Notes under the pieces: model-generated
Database searches by the model: none
What the model was told of the DNA's origin: nothing
The model's input: only the letters and a program-made list of their open reading frames with translations
Part shown: piece by piece, positions 1 to 13,200 of the stretch
Position numbering within the stretch: position 1 is the stretch's first letter
How the letters are laid out: each line of letters starts with the position of its first letter
Made by a program: the position numbers and the translations under genes
From: Coccinella septempunctata
Taxonomy: Eukaryota; Arthropoda; Insecta; Coleoptera; Coccinellidae
Length of the DNA: 64,000 nucleotides
Direction: 5' to 3'
NCBI RefSeq assembly: GCF_907165205.1
Contig: NC_058189.1
Location: 38,590,270 to 38,654,269, forward strand

Positions 1-148
1 TTATGAATGAATAAAGCTCATAACATAGTCCCCTCTATAATTTGACTTGTATTTTATTGCATATAATTCAAAGAACTCATATTTAATATATTAAATATTC
101 AAAGAACTCATATTTAATATATTAAATATGAGTTCTTTGAATTATATA

Positions 149-179
<31 letters not shown>

Positions 180-1010
180 TTTGAAGAAAGGTATTTGAAA
201 AATCATCAGAAAAACCACGATGACACATAACCTACAATGAAATGAAGGCTGTTCATTACAATTATTAAATTTGACGCTTGAATCCCCCCCCCCTTATCAA
301 TACACGCAGCAATCGCAGCGACACCTATCCTACGTTCCCCGTTTTCGGGGACACATTTTTAGTACGGCGATAGTTCTGCTCTCTCTACTCTCCATAGATG
401 AAACCATAGTCTAATAATTGATAAATTATTAGTCTGTTGATGAAACCATAAATATAATGCACGAAACACGAAAAAAACGCCTGAATAATGTCAAAATTCA
501 CGTTGAAAATTCATTATGAATTTTCTTTTATATCGCTTGGATTAGAGAGTCGGGGACATTCCAAGGATTGTAAAATGATGAAAGCAACCGAAAGATACAA
601 ATATAATTTGAAAAAAATTCATTTCCATTGAAAGAGTTTTTTCTATTATTTACAAGGTTGGCAAACGTTCCTGAACTCGTCCATTCAACTGAAACTAATT
701 TAGCAATCAGAACATATGCATTCACTGAATACTGGAAAGAATGCGCTCGCTTTTATCATAGCTATGAAGACGTTTACTCGAGGTTATTAATGAGTCGTTT
801 TGGTGTTTTTCGACTAATTTCAGCGATCAGAATAGTAGTTAATTGTTACTTTCGTGTTGTGTATGGAGGAACTGATTGCAAACGAAGGAAGAACTATCGC
901 TTAAACTGATCTATCTGATTTAAGTTACCTACATAGACACCTTCATTCAGTACGAAAGAAATAAATCATTATTATTATTGAATATATCAGCAATTTAATT
1001 CAAAACTCAC
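1..1010 (-). other. partial Unc-89 intron
   Basis: Downstream intron of the last visible exon, open to the left. It holds a 31-bp tandem repeat (66-96, 97-127), a palindrome (97-142), a (TA)n run (150-177) and a poly-C tract near 286. I see no exon in it. Confidence 0.7.
97..142. repeat. perfect AT-rich 46-bp palindrome
   Basis: Twenty-three-base arms meet with no spacer; the left arm starts ATTCAAAGAACTC. The left arm is also part of a 31-bp tandem repeat whose first copy is 66-96. It probably arose from replication slippage or a small foldback. Confidence 0.85.
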
Positions 1011-1257
1011 CTATACAGGGACCAGTACTCCCTAAGATATCTGGAACTAATTCTGAACTCGTCTGAGTAGGTCTTATCTGCCCTTTCCAACCAGGGATGT
1101 TTCAAGGCCTTATAAACGTCCATCCTTTCTTCCCATCTGTATGTCAAGAGTCTCGTTATGAAATCTCTGGCCTCTGAACTGATGTTTATCCACCATTCTT
1201 CTTCGAATACCCATTTTCCACTTTTTATATTGGTCAAGGTTTCTCTGTCATTCGCAC
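1011..1257 (-). CDS. Unc-89: Unc-89 exon 21: kinase C-lobe end
   Basis: Last exon in the window: ANDRETLTNIKSGKW, then EARDFITRLLTYRWEERM with the conserved C-lobe Arg, then the KHPWLERADK end of the kinase fold, continuing to REYWSLY. Acceptor TTCCTCAAG; donor GTGAGT after phase 2. The remaining exons lie left of position 1. Confidence 0.93.
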
Positions 1258-4200
1258 CTTGAGGAAGAAAGATGGTGATAACGATTCAGATCAAAATCTT
1301 ACTCATAGGATGAAAAGCTTCAAACAATGATTTTAACTCCCATGAAATCCACAACGGTTAAGTCTGCTATGATGATTACGTGGCTTTTTTGAGCTATTTT
1401 GAAATTTTTAAACTCGATGCTTTTGGTTTAAGAATTTCGATAAATGTACTAGAGGTGCTATAGGTGTTGTGACCGCTGACCAAGATGTGTTGTTGCGGTA
1501 CCAAAGTCGCATTGGTGATAATCGCCATGCCCACATGTCAGCTGTGGCCCTGGGAAACGGGTCAGGGGGCTTTAGGGCTTTTCGCATGCGGTAACTAATC
1601 TTTATTTGCCTATTGCTTATTGCCCCTGATTCATAACTGGAATCTTTGCCTCTGAAGAAGTCCATGACTAATCTCTACAGAAGGGGTGACGAGCATTAGC
1701 CTTGTGGGTACTGAATTAATGTGATATGGACCACAGCCGGCGTTCGCAAATAAAACGTGAGGCCCGGCGCAAATAGAAACGCATGTTGGTGAGGTGACGC
1801 AGGGTGACGCAGCTTTTTCTATTTGCGCCTAGCCTAAGGCCAGGCGCAAATAGAAACGCAGGTTGGCGAGGTGACATAGGGTCACGCAGCGTGAGTCTTT
1901 GTAAAATATAGAAAAGAACAAGACCGCGCAAATAGAGCGCGATGATGACTTGATGCAGAACTAAGTGCAGCGCAGAAAAAAGCTGTGTCACCTCATCAAC
2001 CTGCGATTCAATTTGCGCCCTGCCTTATAGTATTGTCGCTAGCAGTATCCAGGGTATCATTTGTTTCCTTTTTCTATTGATATTATTTTCAGCCTAGAAT
2101 TTCATCTAGATATGTACTCATCCTCGAAGAGACTACTTTTCGTGCTGTTAATACATCGAGGTAATAACGCATACCTGGTTCAATAAGGATGAGTCATAAA
2201 CTGCTTGATGAAGTTATCTCTCAAAACTAAAATATGCCCCTTATTGAACCATTTGTTATGATTATTCGATAACGATTAGACCAATTCGCAAGGAAGCCCC
2301 AATTTGGCGTCCTAACATAGAAATTATCTCTGTAGAATTTAAAAATTAGTTGTTGCATAAACTGAGTTTCCCATGGAACGATAAAAATAATGAAGGAGTA
2401 TTTGCAGAAAAAATAATCACGACAATGGAGAAATGTTCAGAAACAAAAAATCGGCATAGCTTTAAAATAGTACAAAAATTTAAATTATTATAGGAGATAA
2501 GATAAATTAAAGATATAACTAGTAGCAGTAAAAGATCAGAATGAACACATTTTTGTAGAAATTTTCTGCTTCAAACTTGACGAGAAGGCAACATATCCAG
2601 CTATCAGTTTGAAGAAATTGCCTACGGGTTTCTTCATCCACTGATTCTTCCGATTAAAGTTCAATGAGAAGGAACACCAATCCGGTGAAACGATTATTAA
2701 AATATTAAAGGAAAAATAAAATTTAGAACACACTAAGTGTCCGAGCGTGAATTGTCAAGTTTGTCAGGTTTGTCAGGTGTTTTTTGACCAAGTTGTGAGC
2801 GACACTTTACGGACAGGAAACAAAACTCTCCGTCTGTCAATCACGATGACAATAACAATATCATCGTCGGACGCGCCTAAAGTTTTTCTTTAAAACCCAG
2901 AGCAATCCTCTGTAATATCACCGCATTTATCGCACCATTTGTGATCTCTAGTGAAATCATCTATTAGTTATACCAGAGTGATATTGAGCAACTTTGAATG
3001 AAGTGTCTTGTGCCTTTTATATCACCGAGGTGATAACCACGAAGCCGGTACAGAAGGAAAGATAGTTCCCTGTTTTCCTTCCCTTTGGAACCCCCTATCT
3101 GCTACCAGACCAGTGGATAATCGCAAGGATTCTTCTTAAGCCCGTTGGGGAGAGCAATTTTATTTTCACATGATCAGTTGCTCAATATCCGCAATAATCA
3201 TTATTTGAAATTGGTCGCAAATAGAAACGCAGATTGGCGGGGAGACGCAGGGTGACGCAGCTTTTTCCTGGCGTACTATCTGATAAGTCACTGTCACGCT
3301 TTATTTGCGCGGTTTGGTTCTTTTCTATGTTTCACAAGAACTCACGCTGAGTTACCTCACTAACCTGCGATTCTATTTGCGCCTGGCCTAAGAGTCTAAG
3401 GAAAGAAAAAAATGGGAAGAATTAGGAGATTACGAGTTTTAAAATTACCTCTAAATGGTGATCTTCCGGATAGTAAAATGTAAGTTATAATTCCCAAACT
3501 CCACATGTCATGAGCCATACTAACTCCTTCTCCATTAACACACTCTGGACTCACGTATTCTGGCATTCCGAATTTGAGATTGTAAAGTCGGGCCATGTTG
3601 ATTCTTCTTGTGAGGCCAAAGTCGCAAATTTTCAGATCGTCGCCTCCAGGATGGGATATCAAGAGATCACCAAGCTAGAAAGTATAAATAAAAATCATAT
3701 TTATTCGTTGTTTTCGATGAATATTGCTACTTGCATGTTTTATAGTTTTTAAAGTAATATTTTCAATTATTCGGTATTTTGATAGGATGCTCTGAGAAAG
3801 TTTCCTTAGTGTTCATATTCCCTTCAGATTGATTATTGGGAAAGTGAGAGTTCGGCTTCTGCAGAATTACATTTTTTAACCAGCTTTTATTTACTTGACC
3901 TGTATGTGTACTCTATACACTTTGATAAAAGCACTCGGTTGGCCATGAAATAATTCTCTTAGTTCTCTAGTTTTTGTAACTAGAAGGGACTAAGGTTGAT
4001 ACCCATGAAATGTAGTTAATGTCATAACGACGTTGCCACAACGAATATCAATTAATATTGCCATAATGCCAAAAGTGGTAGAAAAAGGGAGAAGACAAAG
4101 TATCAGGAAGAGAGAGAATTTAGAATTGAGGGACGCTCAACCAAATAATAACACTGTTATTCAAAAATCTACAATACATCAGACGGTGTAGAACGTATTT

Positions 4201-7200
4201 AATGTGAGTAAATTTATATAATGTTTCATCTAAACCTAAAAGACTTATATTTAAGCTGAATGTTTCCACAATCAGAAAGATTGTGAATGGGGAGGGTAAC
4301 AAAGAATTTCCTTTTATTGGGAGACCCAAAAAGGTGGTGGCATTTATGGACTTTATTTTTAGAAAAGACCTGCAACATTCTTTTGATTATCCATTAATTC
4401 CTTTGAGAGATACCCATTTCCTACCACTGCATCAGATTGATTTCATCTTCAGTTTGTTTTTTTTTTTAATTCAACAACTGATGTAACGTCTTCAAACTTT
4501 AACTAAAGAAGAAAACCAACATTAACTCTTCTTAAATAACTGCATATTATGTGTCAATAATTCAATTTTCCTCCATAGCAAAAATGAATATATTTAAAAA
4601 CTGATCTCATGTTTTTTGCTGGAAATAACTAGATTAGGAATCCCTTCAATAAGTTTGTAGGTATAAACTTGTATTATAATTGGGTAGCCCACGATGCTGA
4701 ATCGGGATTTACTAGAGCGTCGTGGAAACCTAGTGGATTTTGACGAAAAGATGGCAGAAAGAAAAAAAGGTTCTATCATGTATGCACTTTCAGCGGTGGG
4801 TAAAACGACTGCAGGTTATCAAAGATGTGAAAAAAATCGTCAGGTGTACATACTTGAGCGTGTCAGATTAAGATACTGTATATGCCCTATGTCTCTCTGA
4901 TAATAAATTCATGTTAATCGGACAGTTTGCGTGGTGGGGCTGACCGTGCTGAAGAGTTGGAAATGGTAGTAAAATGTTTTTTTTAAAGCATATTAGATTT
5001 TTAAAGATTATATAATTAGACCCAAAGGAAGACACTTTTCAAGAGACTGATAATTCGGACGTGGCGCAAGGTCATAGCGGTCATTTGAAAATGCAGACAA
5101 AATCGTTAATTGTACATACTCGCGTGTGTCAGATTTTTATACAGATGGTTAATCTCGGCGTTGCAGACGTCATGACGCATTAATATGACACTAATCAGGG
5201 GGGTTTTCTTAATCTGACAGTTTGAAGATGTTAACAAGGCTTTTTTTTTAAATATCTCCCTTCCTGTACCTCTAATCGTTTCTGTCTTCATTATGAAAGT
5301 TGTAGATAATAAAATTCTATACAACTTTTTCGTGTCAATTTTACATACCCTCAACCGTTTTTGAGTTAGAGGGCGATAAGGGCTAGGAGCTTAGTCACAT
5401 ATATGCGAAAGGCCAAGGTTAATGCAGAAATCCAGTCTAATGTACATATATCTTTCAATTTATTAACGCCCTACTAATAAGTGTTAGGTAGTGATAATTT
5501 CCTGGTCCTCAGTCCCGTTATCACTACCTAACATTCATCATATATGTCAAAAACGTTCGAACGTAGAAAAAATTGCTTCGGACAAAATTTGTAGAAAATG
5601 TTACGCTCTACAACTTTTATTATATATGCGGAAACAATTTGGAGCCCAGGAGAGGAGATAATTGAGAAAAACTGATTTTTGTGTCCTTTATTGCCAATTT
5701 TTCTTATTTCGGCTTGCCGAAACTGTCAGATTATATTTTTTCCGTTATTCTAGAATCATTAGCTTCAATCTAAGAGAAGTTTGGCGCCTCCCACAAATTT
5801 CGTCCTGCGTGAATTGTCAGACTGAGAGAATATATACTTTTCAACATGTAATTTACCACATATATCTCAATCTGAAACGCTCGAGTATGTACAGGGTGAG
5901 CAAAATTCGTAGTCTACTGAGAGGATCTCGAGAACTATAGCAGCTAGAAGGAAACGGATGACACATTCCCGAGGTTTTTCTCGGAGAAACAAAGAATGGT
6001 AAAAACCGCAGTCTCCTACGATACTTCGTTCTGGAGTTTTACAATTTCGTAAAGTTCTCATAACTTTTGTGTCTTGGAAGTTACAAATCTGAAATCTGAA
6101 ACTTAAACCTTCTACAGGCACTTTTTTACGTAGAATCCACTGATGAACTCAACATATTTTTTTCATTTCGAATCATTAGGTGAACTTTCATTTTTTTTAA
6201 TCTAAACTTTTATTGAATTTGTTATTTTTCTATTGGACAAAAATCTTTTGTCAGTAGATTCTACGTATGAGACAAAAAAGTTATGAGAACTTTTCAGAAT
6301 CATCAAAATCTCAATTTTTGTTTATAACTCGAAATACAAAAATGATTGGCCGATTCTGTTTTCAGATTTGGATTAGTCAGGAAAAAAGAACTGAGAATGT
6401 GCCATCCGTTTTCTTCTAGCTTCTATAGTCCCCTCAGTAGACAACGAATTTTGCCCACCCTGTGCAATGATCGTTTTTTTACTATTCTGACGTAGACAAT
6501 TCCCCTATTTACAAGTTTAATTTTTGGTAGAGGTACTTTACAGAGTCCAAGGTAACTCCCGTTATATCATTAATCTGACACACTCGAGTAAATCCCGAAT
6601 TTTCGTCTTGGGCTTCCCAACTATTATGTTCATCACAGATTTTCCAATTCATTTACTTTATGACGTAAATTCACATTGTGATAAGTAACTTTTACGTAGA
6701 ACGGACAACATACCGATGATTTAAAACTCCAAAATATTTTGACAAGCGTCCTAACCTCACATTTTCGAACTATACAGTGTTGAATGTGTCACATTTCCAT
6801 GGCCAACGGAGTGCTTTCATAAAAGTGAATATAGAATATGTACCTAATGGAATATTTCAGCGCGTTTTTCATCAATTAAATGAGTGACCTTAACGTGAAA
6901 ATTTGCACAAACGTTTCAAAGGTCGATGACAATACAATTTTGTCAGAAGTTTGATCGAATATCTTATATCCGAGATCTTCAGGATAAGTGGAAAAAAATG
7001 CTCTTCTGGCGAAAGACGATTGAATCACCCTTGTATTTTTTTTTGGCAACAGATCCATTTCTTAATGGAGTTCTTATTTTTCTTCGACTACATTTCAGAT
7101 GAAAAATGAAAACTCTAGTTTTACTCACGGTCAAACCCATATGTCCAAATCCTCTCTCGTGCATATAATGAAGTCCGCCCAATATCTGCCTGATGAATCC

Positions 7201-10200
7201 AGCAATATCGCTCTCAGTATAATAATCCTGTCGCAGCAGATAATCCTTTACCAATTCTCCACCTGCGGCTAATTCAAGTATCAAGGTGATCGAATCTTCC
7301 GTCTCGTAGGCGTCTCTCAGACCGATCAGTTTCCTGTGATGCAGTTCGTTCATCATTTCATATTCTTTGTACATGAATGGTCGGAGGTCACCACGTCCAT
7401 GCATAACCTTAGCGGCGTAAGTTCTTCCTGAAATATGGAAGGGGAGATTTTCAGAATATTTTACTGATAAATAATTCATGGCAAGTCTTCGACTCTTCTC
7501 TACGTCTTCTCTACGCAGTCGAGAAATAATGGTATGTCTCATTCGTTTACATCATTCATGACTTGGGAAAATAAAAATTAAAAAAACTGGCTTATATTTT
7601 GTATTGCCTCCTCGTGCTCTGAGGAATTTCTTATGACTGCTGCCATATAACGTGGTAATATTACAATATAGACCCGGATATGGAACACAGTATTCCGCCG
7701 TCAGGTGCTGCGAGTACCTTAGAGATATCTAAAATAGATACCTACGACAATTCAAAGAATTGTTGTTTCATTAAAGCGAGCTAGTCATGAATCAGTGCAG
7801 GAATTCCCAGCGATCATATAAACACAAATTTGTAGACTGGTTTCGGGAGTAATGTCCCTCATCAGTACAGTGCAGTGTTGCACGTCTCAACCAGAGGTCT
7901 TTAAGCGAAACTGAGGGCCTGGCAAGGGGGAATATTTTTCAATCCCCATCACGACGCGCCACCTGTCCCACCAAGACAGAGCCAACCCTCATTTACTCTG
8001 TAGAATCCTACTCCCATCCATGACTCCCAAACAATACCACGTGATCTGCAGTCACCGTAAGTACAACTATTCGCCAAGAGTCGTTATTTCTTGACTGAAT
8101 TCGGTCCGAGAGCGTACCCTTATATTCTCCTGCAGTCCTTTGGCGAATAGTTGTACTTTCGTTGACTGCAGATTAGAAGTATGTCTGAGAGTCATGGATG
8201 GGTGTGATTTTCTACAGAGTAAGTGAGGCTTGGTTCAGTCTTGCTGGGACAGGTGGCGTGTCATTATGCGGATTGAAAAATATCCCTCATGGAGGGCCCC
8301 TAGTTTCGCTTAAATACACCATCCTCTGGTTGAGATGTGTAACACATTCCGAGTCATTCGCTTGACAAGAGAAGACGTGCTACAGTGCTCCTAGTGCTAT
8401 AAAAGAGAAAGCGGACGAGAAAGTCGAAGTGTCATAAAAGAGAAAGCGGACGAGAAAGTCGAAGTGTCACAGTGCCTTAAAAGTGAAAGCGGAGGTGAAA
8501 GTGTACACTGGCGAAGCTGCGGAATTTATGATTCCGTCTACGAAACTTCCGAAGTTTTTTGTAAGTTCTATAAGTGTATGTGTTATTGAGCGGAAATTCG
8601 TTCAAATTCAGTTTATTCAGTGTCGAGTCCAGATCCCAAGATCGCTGGTTCCACGGATATCACTGGTGAGTCGATTTATTTTTCTGATAGTATAGAAAAT
8701 ATTTAATTTAGCCACATAGCTTAATAGTAACATAGTAGTAAGGATTTCCAATATTCATTATTATTCCGAAATACCTCATATATTATAGTTCAATACGGAC
8801 AAAAAGCCATGTCGGAGGTCTCAGACAATGAGAGCTCCTACATGGAAGCTACGGACACCGAAGAATTTAGCGATGGAGATGCAGAGGAGCTTGTAAGGCT
8901 CAAAGAAGAGAATGGGCAGTTGAAGGCTCAAATAAATAAACTGACTGAAACCGTGTCTCAGTTGGTCGGGGAGATACGCCTCTTGAGAGAGGAAGTTAAC
9001 AAGAATAAAGCTCCTCAATCCCCTAGTTTTGCTGAAATTGCAAAACAGAATACGGCACAGAAATCCCCCACATTTGCAGAAATTGCAAAGCCGGTAGCGG
9101 CCCCAAAAATTCCTCCAAACAGGAAGTAGCTCCAGAACCGGAGAAGAAGAGAAATTTTGCAACTCAAGTTGCTAAAACCCAGAACGCGCCGCCCACAAAA
9201 CGCGCGCGTAAAGGAAGTTCATCTTCAGACGAAGAGACCGCAAAAAAAGCAACGGAGTTACCTAAAAAAGATAAAATTCCACCCATCACGACGATGGGTA
9301 CAGCCGATTGGGTAGAGATCTCAAAAGCTCTCTACTTGAAGAAATTCAGCTACAACAGAGCAACCGTCGTAAAAGACGGGATCAGGATCGTAGCCTCGAC
9401 TGTGGACGACTACAGGAACATAACAAAATATTTTGACCAGATTGGTAAGGAGTACTTCACGTACCAGATGGAGGAAGAGAAAAAGATATATGCAGTTATA
9501 AGACATCTCCCAATAGATGCTGACCTAGATTTAATAAAAAATGATCTAAAGGTCCAAGGAATCCATGACGCCGAGGTGTCCAGAATGACATCCAATAAAA
9601 CCAAAAAGTTTATACCCTTATACCTGGTAAAAACTCAGAGAAAGGAGATTTTCGAAATAAGACGCCTCTACAATCTCTGCATTGTAGTGGAATCAAAAAG
9701 AAGGGCAGAAAATCCAAGCCAATGCTTCAGATGTCAGAGGTACGGACATGCCCAAAACAAGTGCTCTTTTCCATACAGATGCGTCAAATGTTTGGGCAAT
9801 CATTGCACAAAAGATTGCGAACTTACCAGAAAAGGTGAGGAGAGAAATGCCACATGCGTTCTGTGCGGTGAAGAAGGCCATCCAGCAAGCTACAAAGGAT
9901 GTAGCGAATTCAAATTAGTTACAAGGAAGAGGAAAACAGGCCAGAAATCGGCTCAGCAGAGCACGATTCCTCTAAAAGTCCAGGAGAAAAAGAAGCCCAC
10001 CCCCTCCAAAGTAGACGACAAGAAAAAAGAAGTACCCAAACCAGTACAGAAGAAGGAGACACCGAAAATGCCCCAAGCTAAACCTACGATCAACAAAACA
10101 AAAGAAAACAGAAAAGTCTCTGAATCCGCCGACGATTTAGACACTTTTACTGAAAAAATTTTCAACAAAATCATGTTGAAAATTGAAAGAGAGATGGAGA

Positions 10201-13200
10201 AAAAACTCCAAGGAATGTTCAGTAAACTGAAATAATGGAACATACAACTAGGAAAAATTCCCTTAAAATAGTCTCCTGGAACATAAACGGGGTCAGAACT
10301 CGAAAACCCGAGATAGAAGAAATAATATCAGAGAGAAAACCTGATATTATAGCCTTACAGGAAACAAGAATACAACCAAATACGCGATTGAATATCATGA
10401 ATTATGAGATTTATAGATGTGACAGAATCGCAAACACTGGGGGAGGTGTTGCCTTACTGGTTAGACGAGATCTGAAACACTATTTTAAAGGAAGATCTGA
10501 CGAGTCACAAATAGAAACAGTGACGATTGTAGCTGAAATAAATCGACAAAGAGTCGAAGTCACATCGGCATATAAAAGACCCCCAAATAACCTATTGGAA
10601 GAAGAAATCAACAACTTACTAGATGGAACAAACCCGAAAATTTGCATCGGAGATTTTAATTGCAAATCTCCAGAATGGAACAGCAGGATGGAAAACAGAA
10701 ATGGCAGAAAACTGAAAGATCTCGCTGAAAAACATGAATAAGCTATCGTTATTGGACCTGAAGAACCAACGTACCTAGCATTCGGAAATGGATTACCAGA
10801 TATAATTGATATCGCAATTATGAAAAATATCACTAGAGAATTCTCGATAGAGACCTTGTGGGACGGAACCTCTAACCACAACCCCATCGAATTAACAATA
10901 GGAGAAGGGCCAAGAAGAGAACTAATGCAAACAAGAGAATACACCGATTGGACGAAATATAGCCATCTGATACAATCGGAGGTAACAGAAATACCGACAA
11001 TCAACACACCGGAAGACCTAGAAAGAGCAGTTGATAAACTAGAAAAGAATATAATAGATGCCTACAAAAAGAGCACAAAGAAAATAACGAGACCAGCACC
11101 GATACATCCACACGGTGATACACCCAGAGAAATCAAAGATCTCATCAGGGAAAATCGGAGACTAAGAAAAACATACAGGCTCAATAAAACAGATATAAAT
11201 AAGAGAAATCTAAACCGACACAGCCAAGTTCTAAAAAATGCCCTGAAGGACATGAGAACAAATAGATGGAACAAAAGAGTTCACGAACTAAATACTATCG
11301 ATCATTCTGCATGGAAAATGCAAAAATGCCTGAGAAGAGAAAAGACTAAAATACCACCTCTCCACGGAGAAAGAGGAATGGCATATACGAATATCGATAA
11401 AGCAGAAGCACTGGCGGACTCGATAGAAAGAGAATCGAGAATAAATTACAGATCTGATGACGATAACGACGAGCTGGAAGATCTTGTAGAGAACAACGAA
11501 GAAGAAATGGACGAACCACCAGTAGACGACAAAATAGAAAAACCAACTTCTCCATTTGAAATAAAAGAGATAATCAGAAGCTTGAAAAATAGAAAAGCTC
11601 CCGGAAGTGATAAAATAACGAATGCTATGTTGAAGAAATTACATAGAAAAGATATAGCTGCTCTCACAAATATTGCAAACGGTATAATGAGGACTGAACA
11701 CTATCCGGAAAAGTGGAAAACTGCAGAAGTCATAGTGTTCAACAAACCAGGCAAAGATAAGAAATTCCCCCAAAACTACAGGCCGATAAGTTTATTGTCC
11801 GCCCTAGGAAAAGTAGTAGAAAGGGTAATCGCTAGGAGGCTTACAGAAGAAACTGAAAATCTGAATCTCATTCCAGCAGAGCAATTCAGATTCAGAAGAG
11901 ACCACTCAACTGAACAGCAATTACTGAGACTCACAGAATACATAACAGAAGGATTCCAAAATAAACAAGCAACCGGTCTTGTACTACTAGATGTCGCCAG
12001 AGCATTCGACAGAGTATGGCATGAAGGATTGATTTACAAAATGAGATATGCTGGATATTCAATGAAACTGTGCAAGTTGATTAGGAATTATTTGAGGAAC
12101 AGAAGATTCTACGTGAAAGTGGAAGGAGAAAACTCCACAACCAGATATATGGAAGCAGGGGTGCCTCAAGGGTCAGTACTTGGGCCGTTACTGTATAACA
12201 TATATATTCACGATATACCAAAATCTCCAAGGACTATGCTGACACTATATGCCGACGACACAGGAATCGCAATGCGACATCGCAAGCCAGAAATTATAGA
12301 AGGAATGTTACAAGAAGCTATAGATGAAATAAATGACTGGTGTATTAAATGGAAAATAAAACTCAACGGACAAAATAGCCAAGCGATATTGCTGCAGAAG
12401 AGGAGACTAAGAACTACAACAAATCTAGAGGTAGATGGAGAAGAAATCGAATGGAAAAACGAAGCAAAATATTTAGGTATCACCCTAGACAAAGGTCTAA
12501 CATGGAGAAGCCATATCAAACAAGCCGTTGACAAAACCAAGGCAGCGATGAATATGCTCTACCCGCTGATAGGTAGAAAGAGCCACATGTCAAATGAGAC
12601 AAAATTGAAAATAATCAAAGCCGTTGCTAGACCGCAACTGACTTATGGATCAGGTGCTTGGGGATTCGCGGCAAAGAGCCATATACAAAGAATTCAGGCA
12701 ACAGAAAACAAGCTACTACGATGTGCCATAGATGCGCCTTGGTTTGTCAGGAACAAAGAGATATATCGAGATTTGGAGTGGGAAACCATCACTGAATTTA
12801 TGAAGAGGAAAGCTGAAAAGTTATTCGAAACAGCGAAGGAACATCCAAACGAAGAACTCAGGAGACTAGTGGACTACGATCCGGAGGAAGACAGAAGAAG
12901 AATGAGAATTTACAAAAGGAGACCGAGAGATCAATTGAGGAGAGATTAAAATGAGTACGACAACTTATTAAAACTATACTAAGAAGAGATATCCGAAATG
13001 GACGAACATGAAAACCCTAGCACGACAATGTGCAAGAAGAAATCAACCGATTAAGGGATAAATGGTTTATAGGCAAATGCCCGGAACCAACAAAAAGCAG
13101 GTTAGGTTTAGTGGGTCGCGAACTCAGGAGAGTGAGTAACCCCACAGTGTTCCCTAGAAATGGGTTCCTCTGGGCGAGAGATAGAGCCCCGTGTTTTCAC

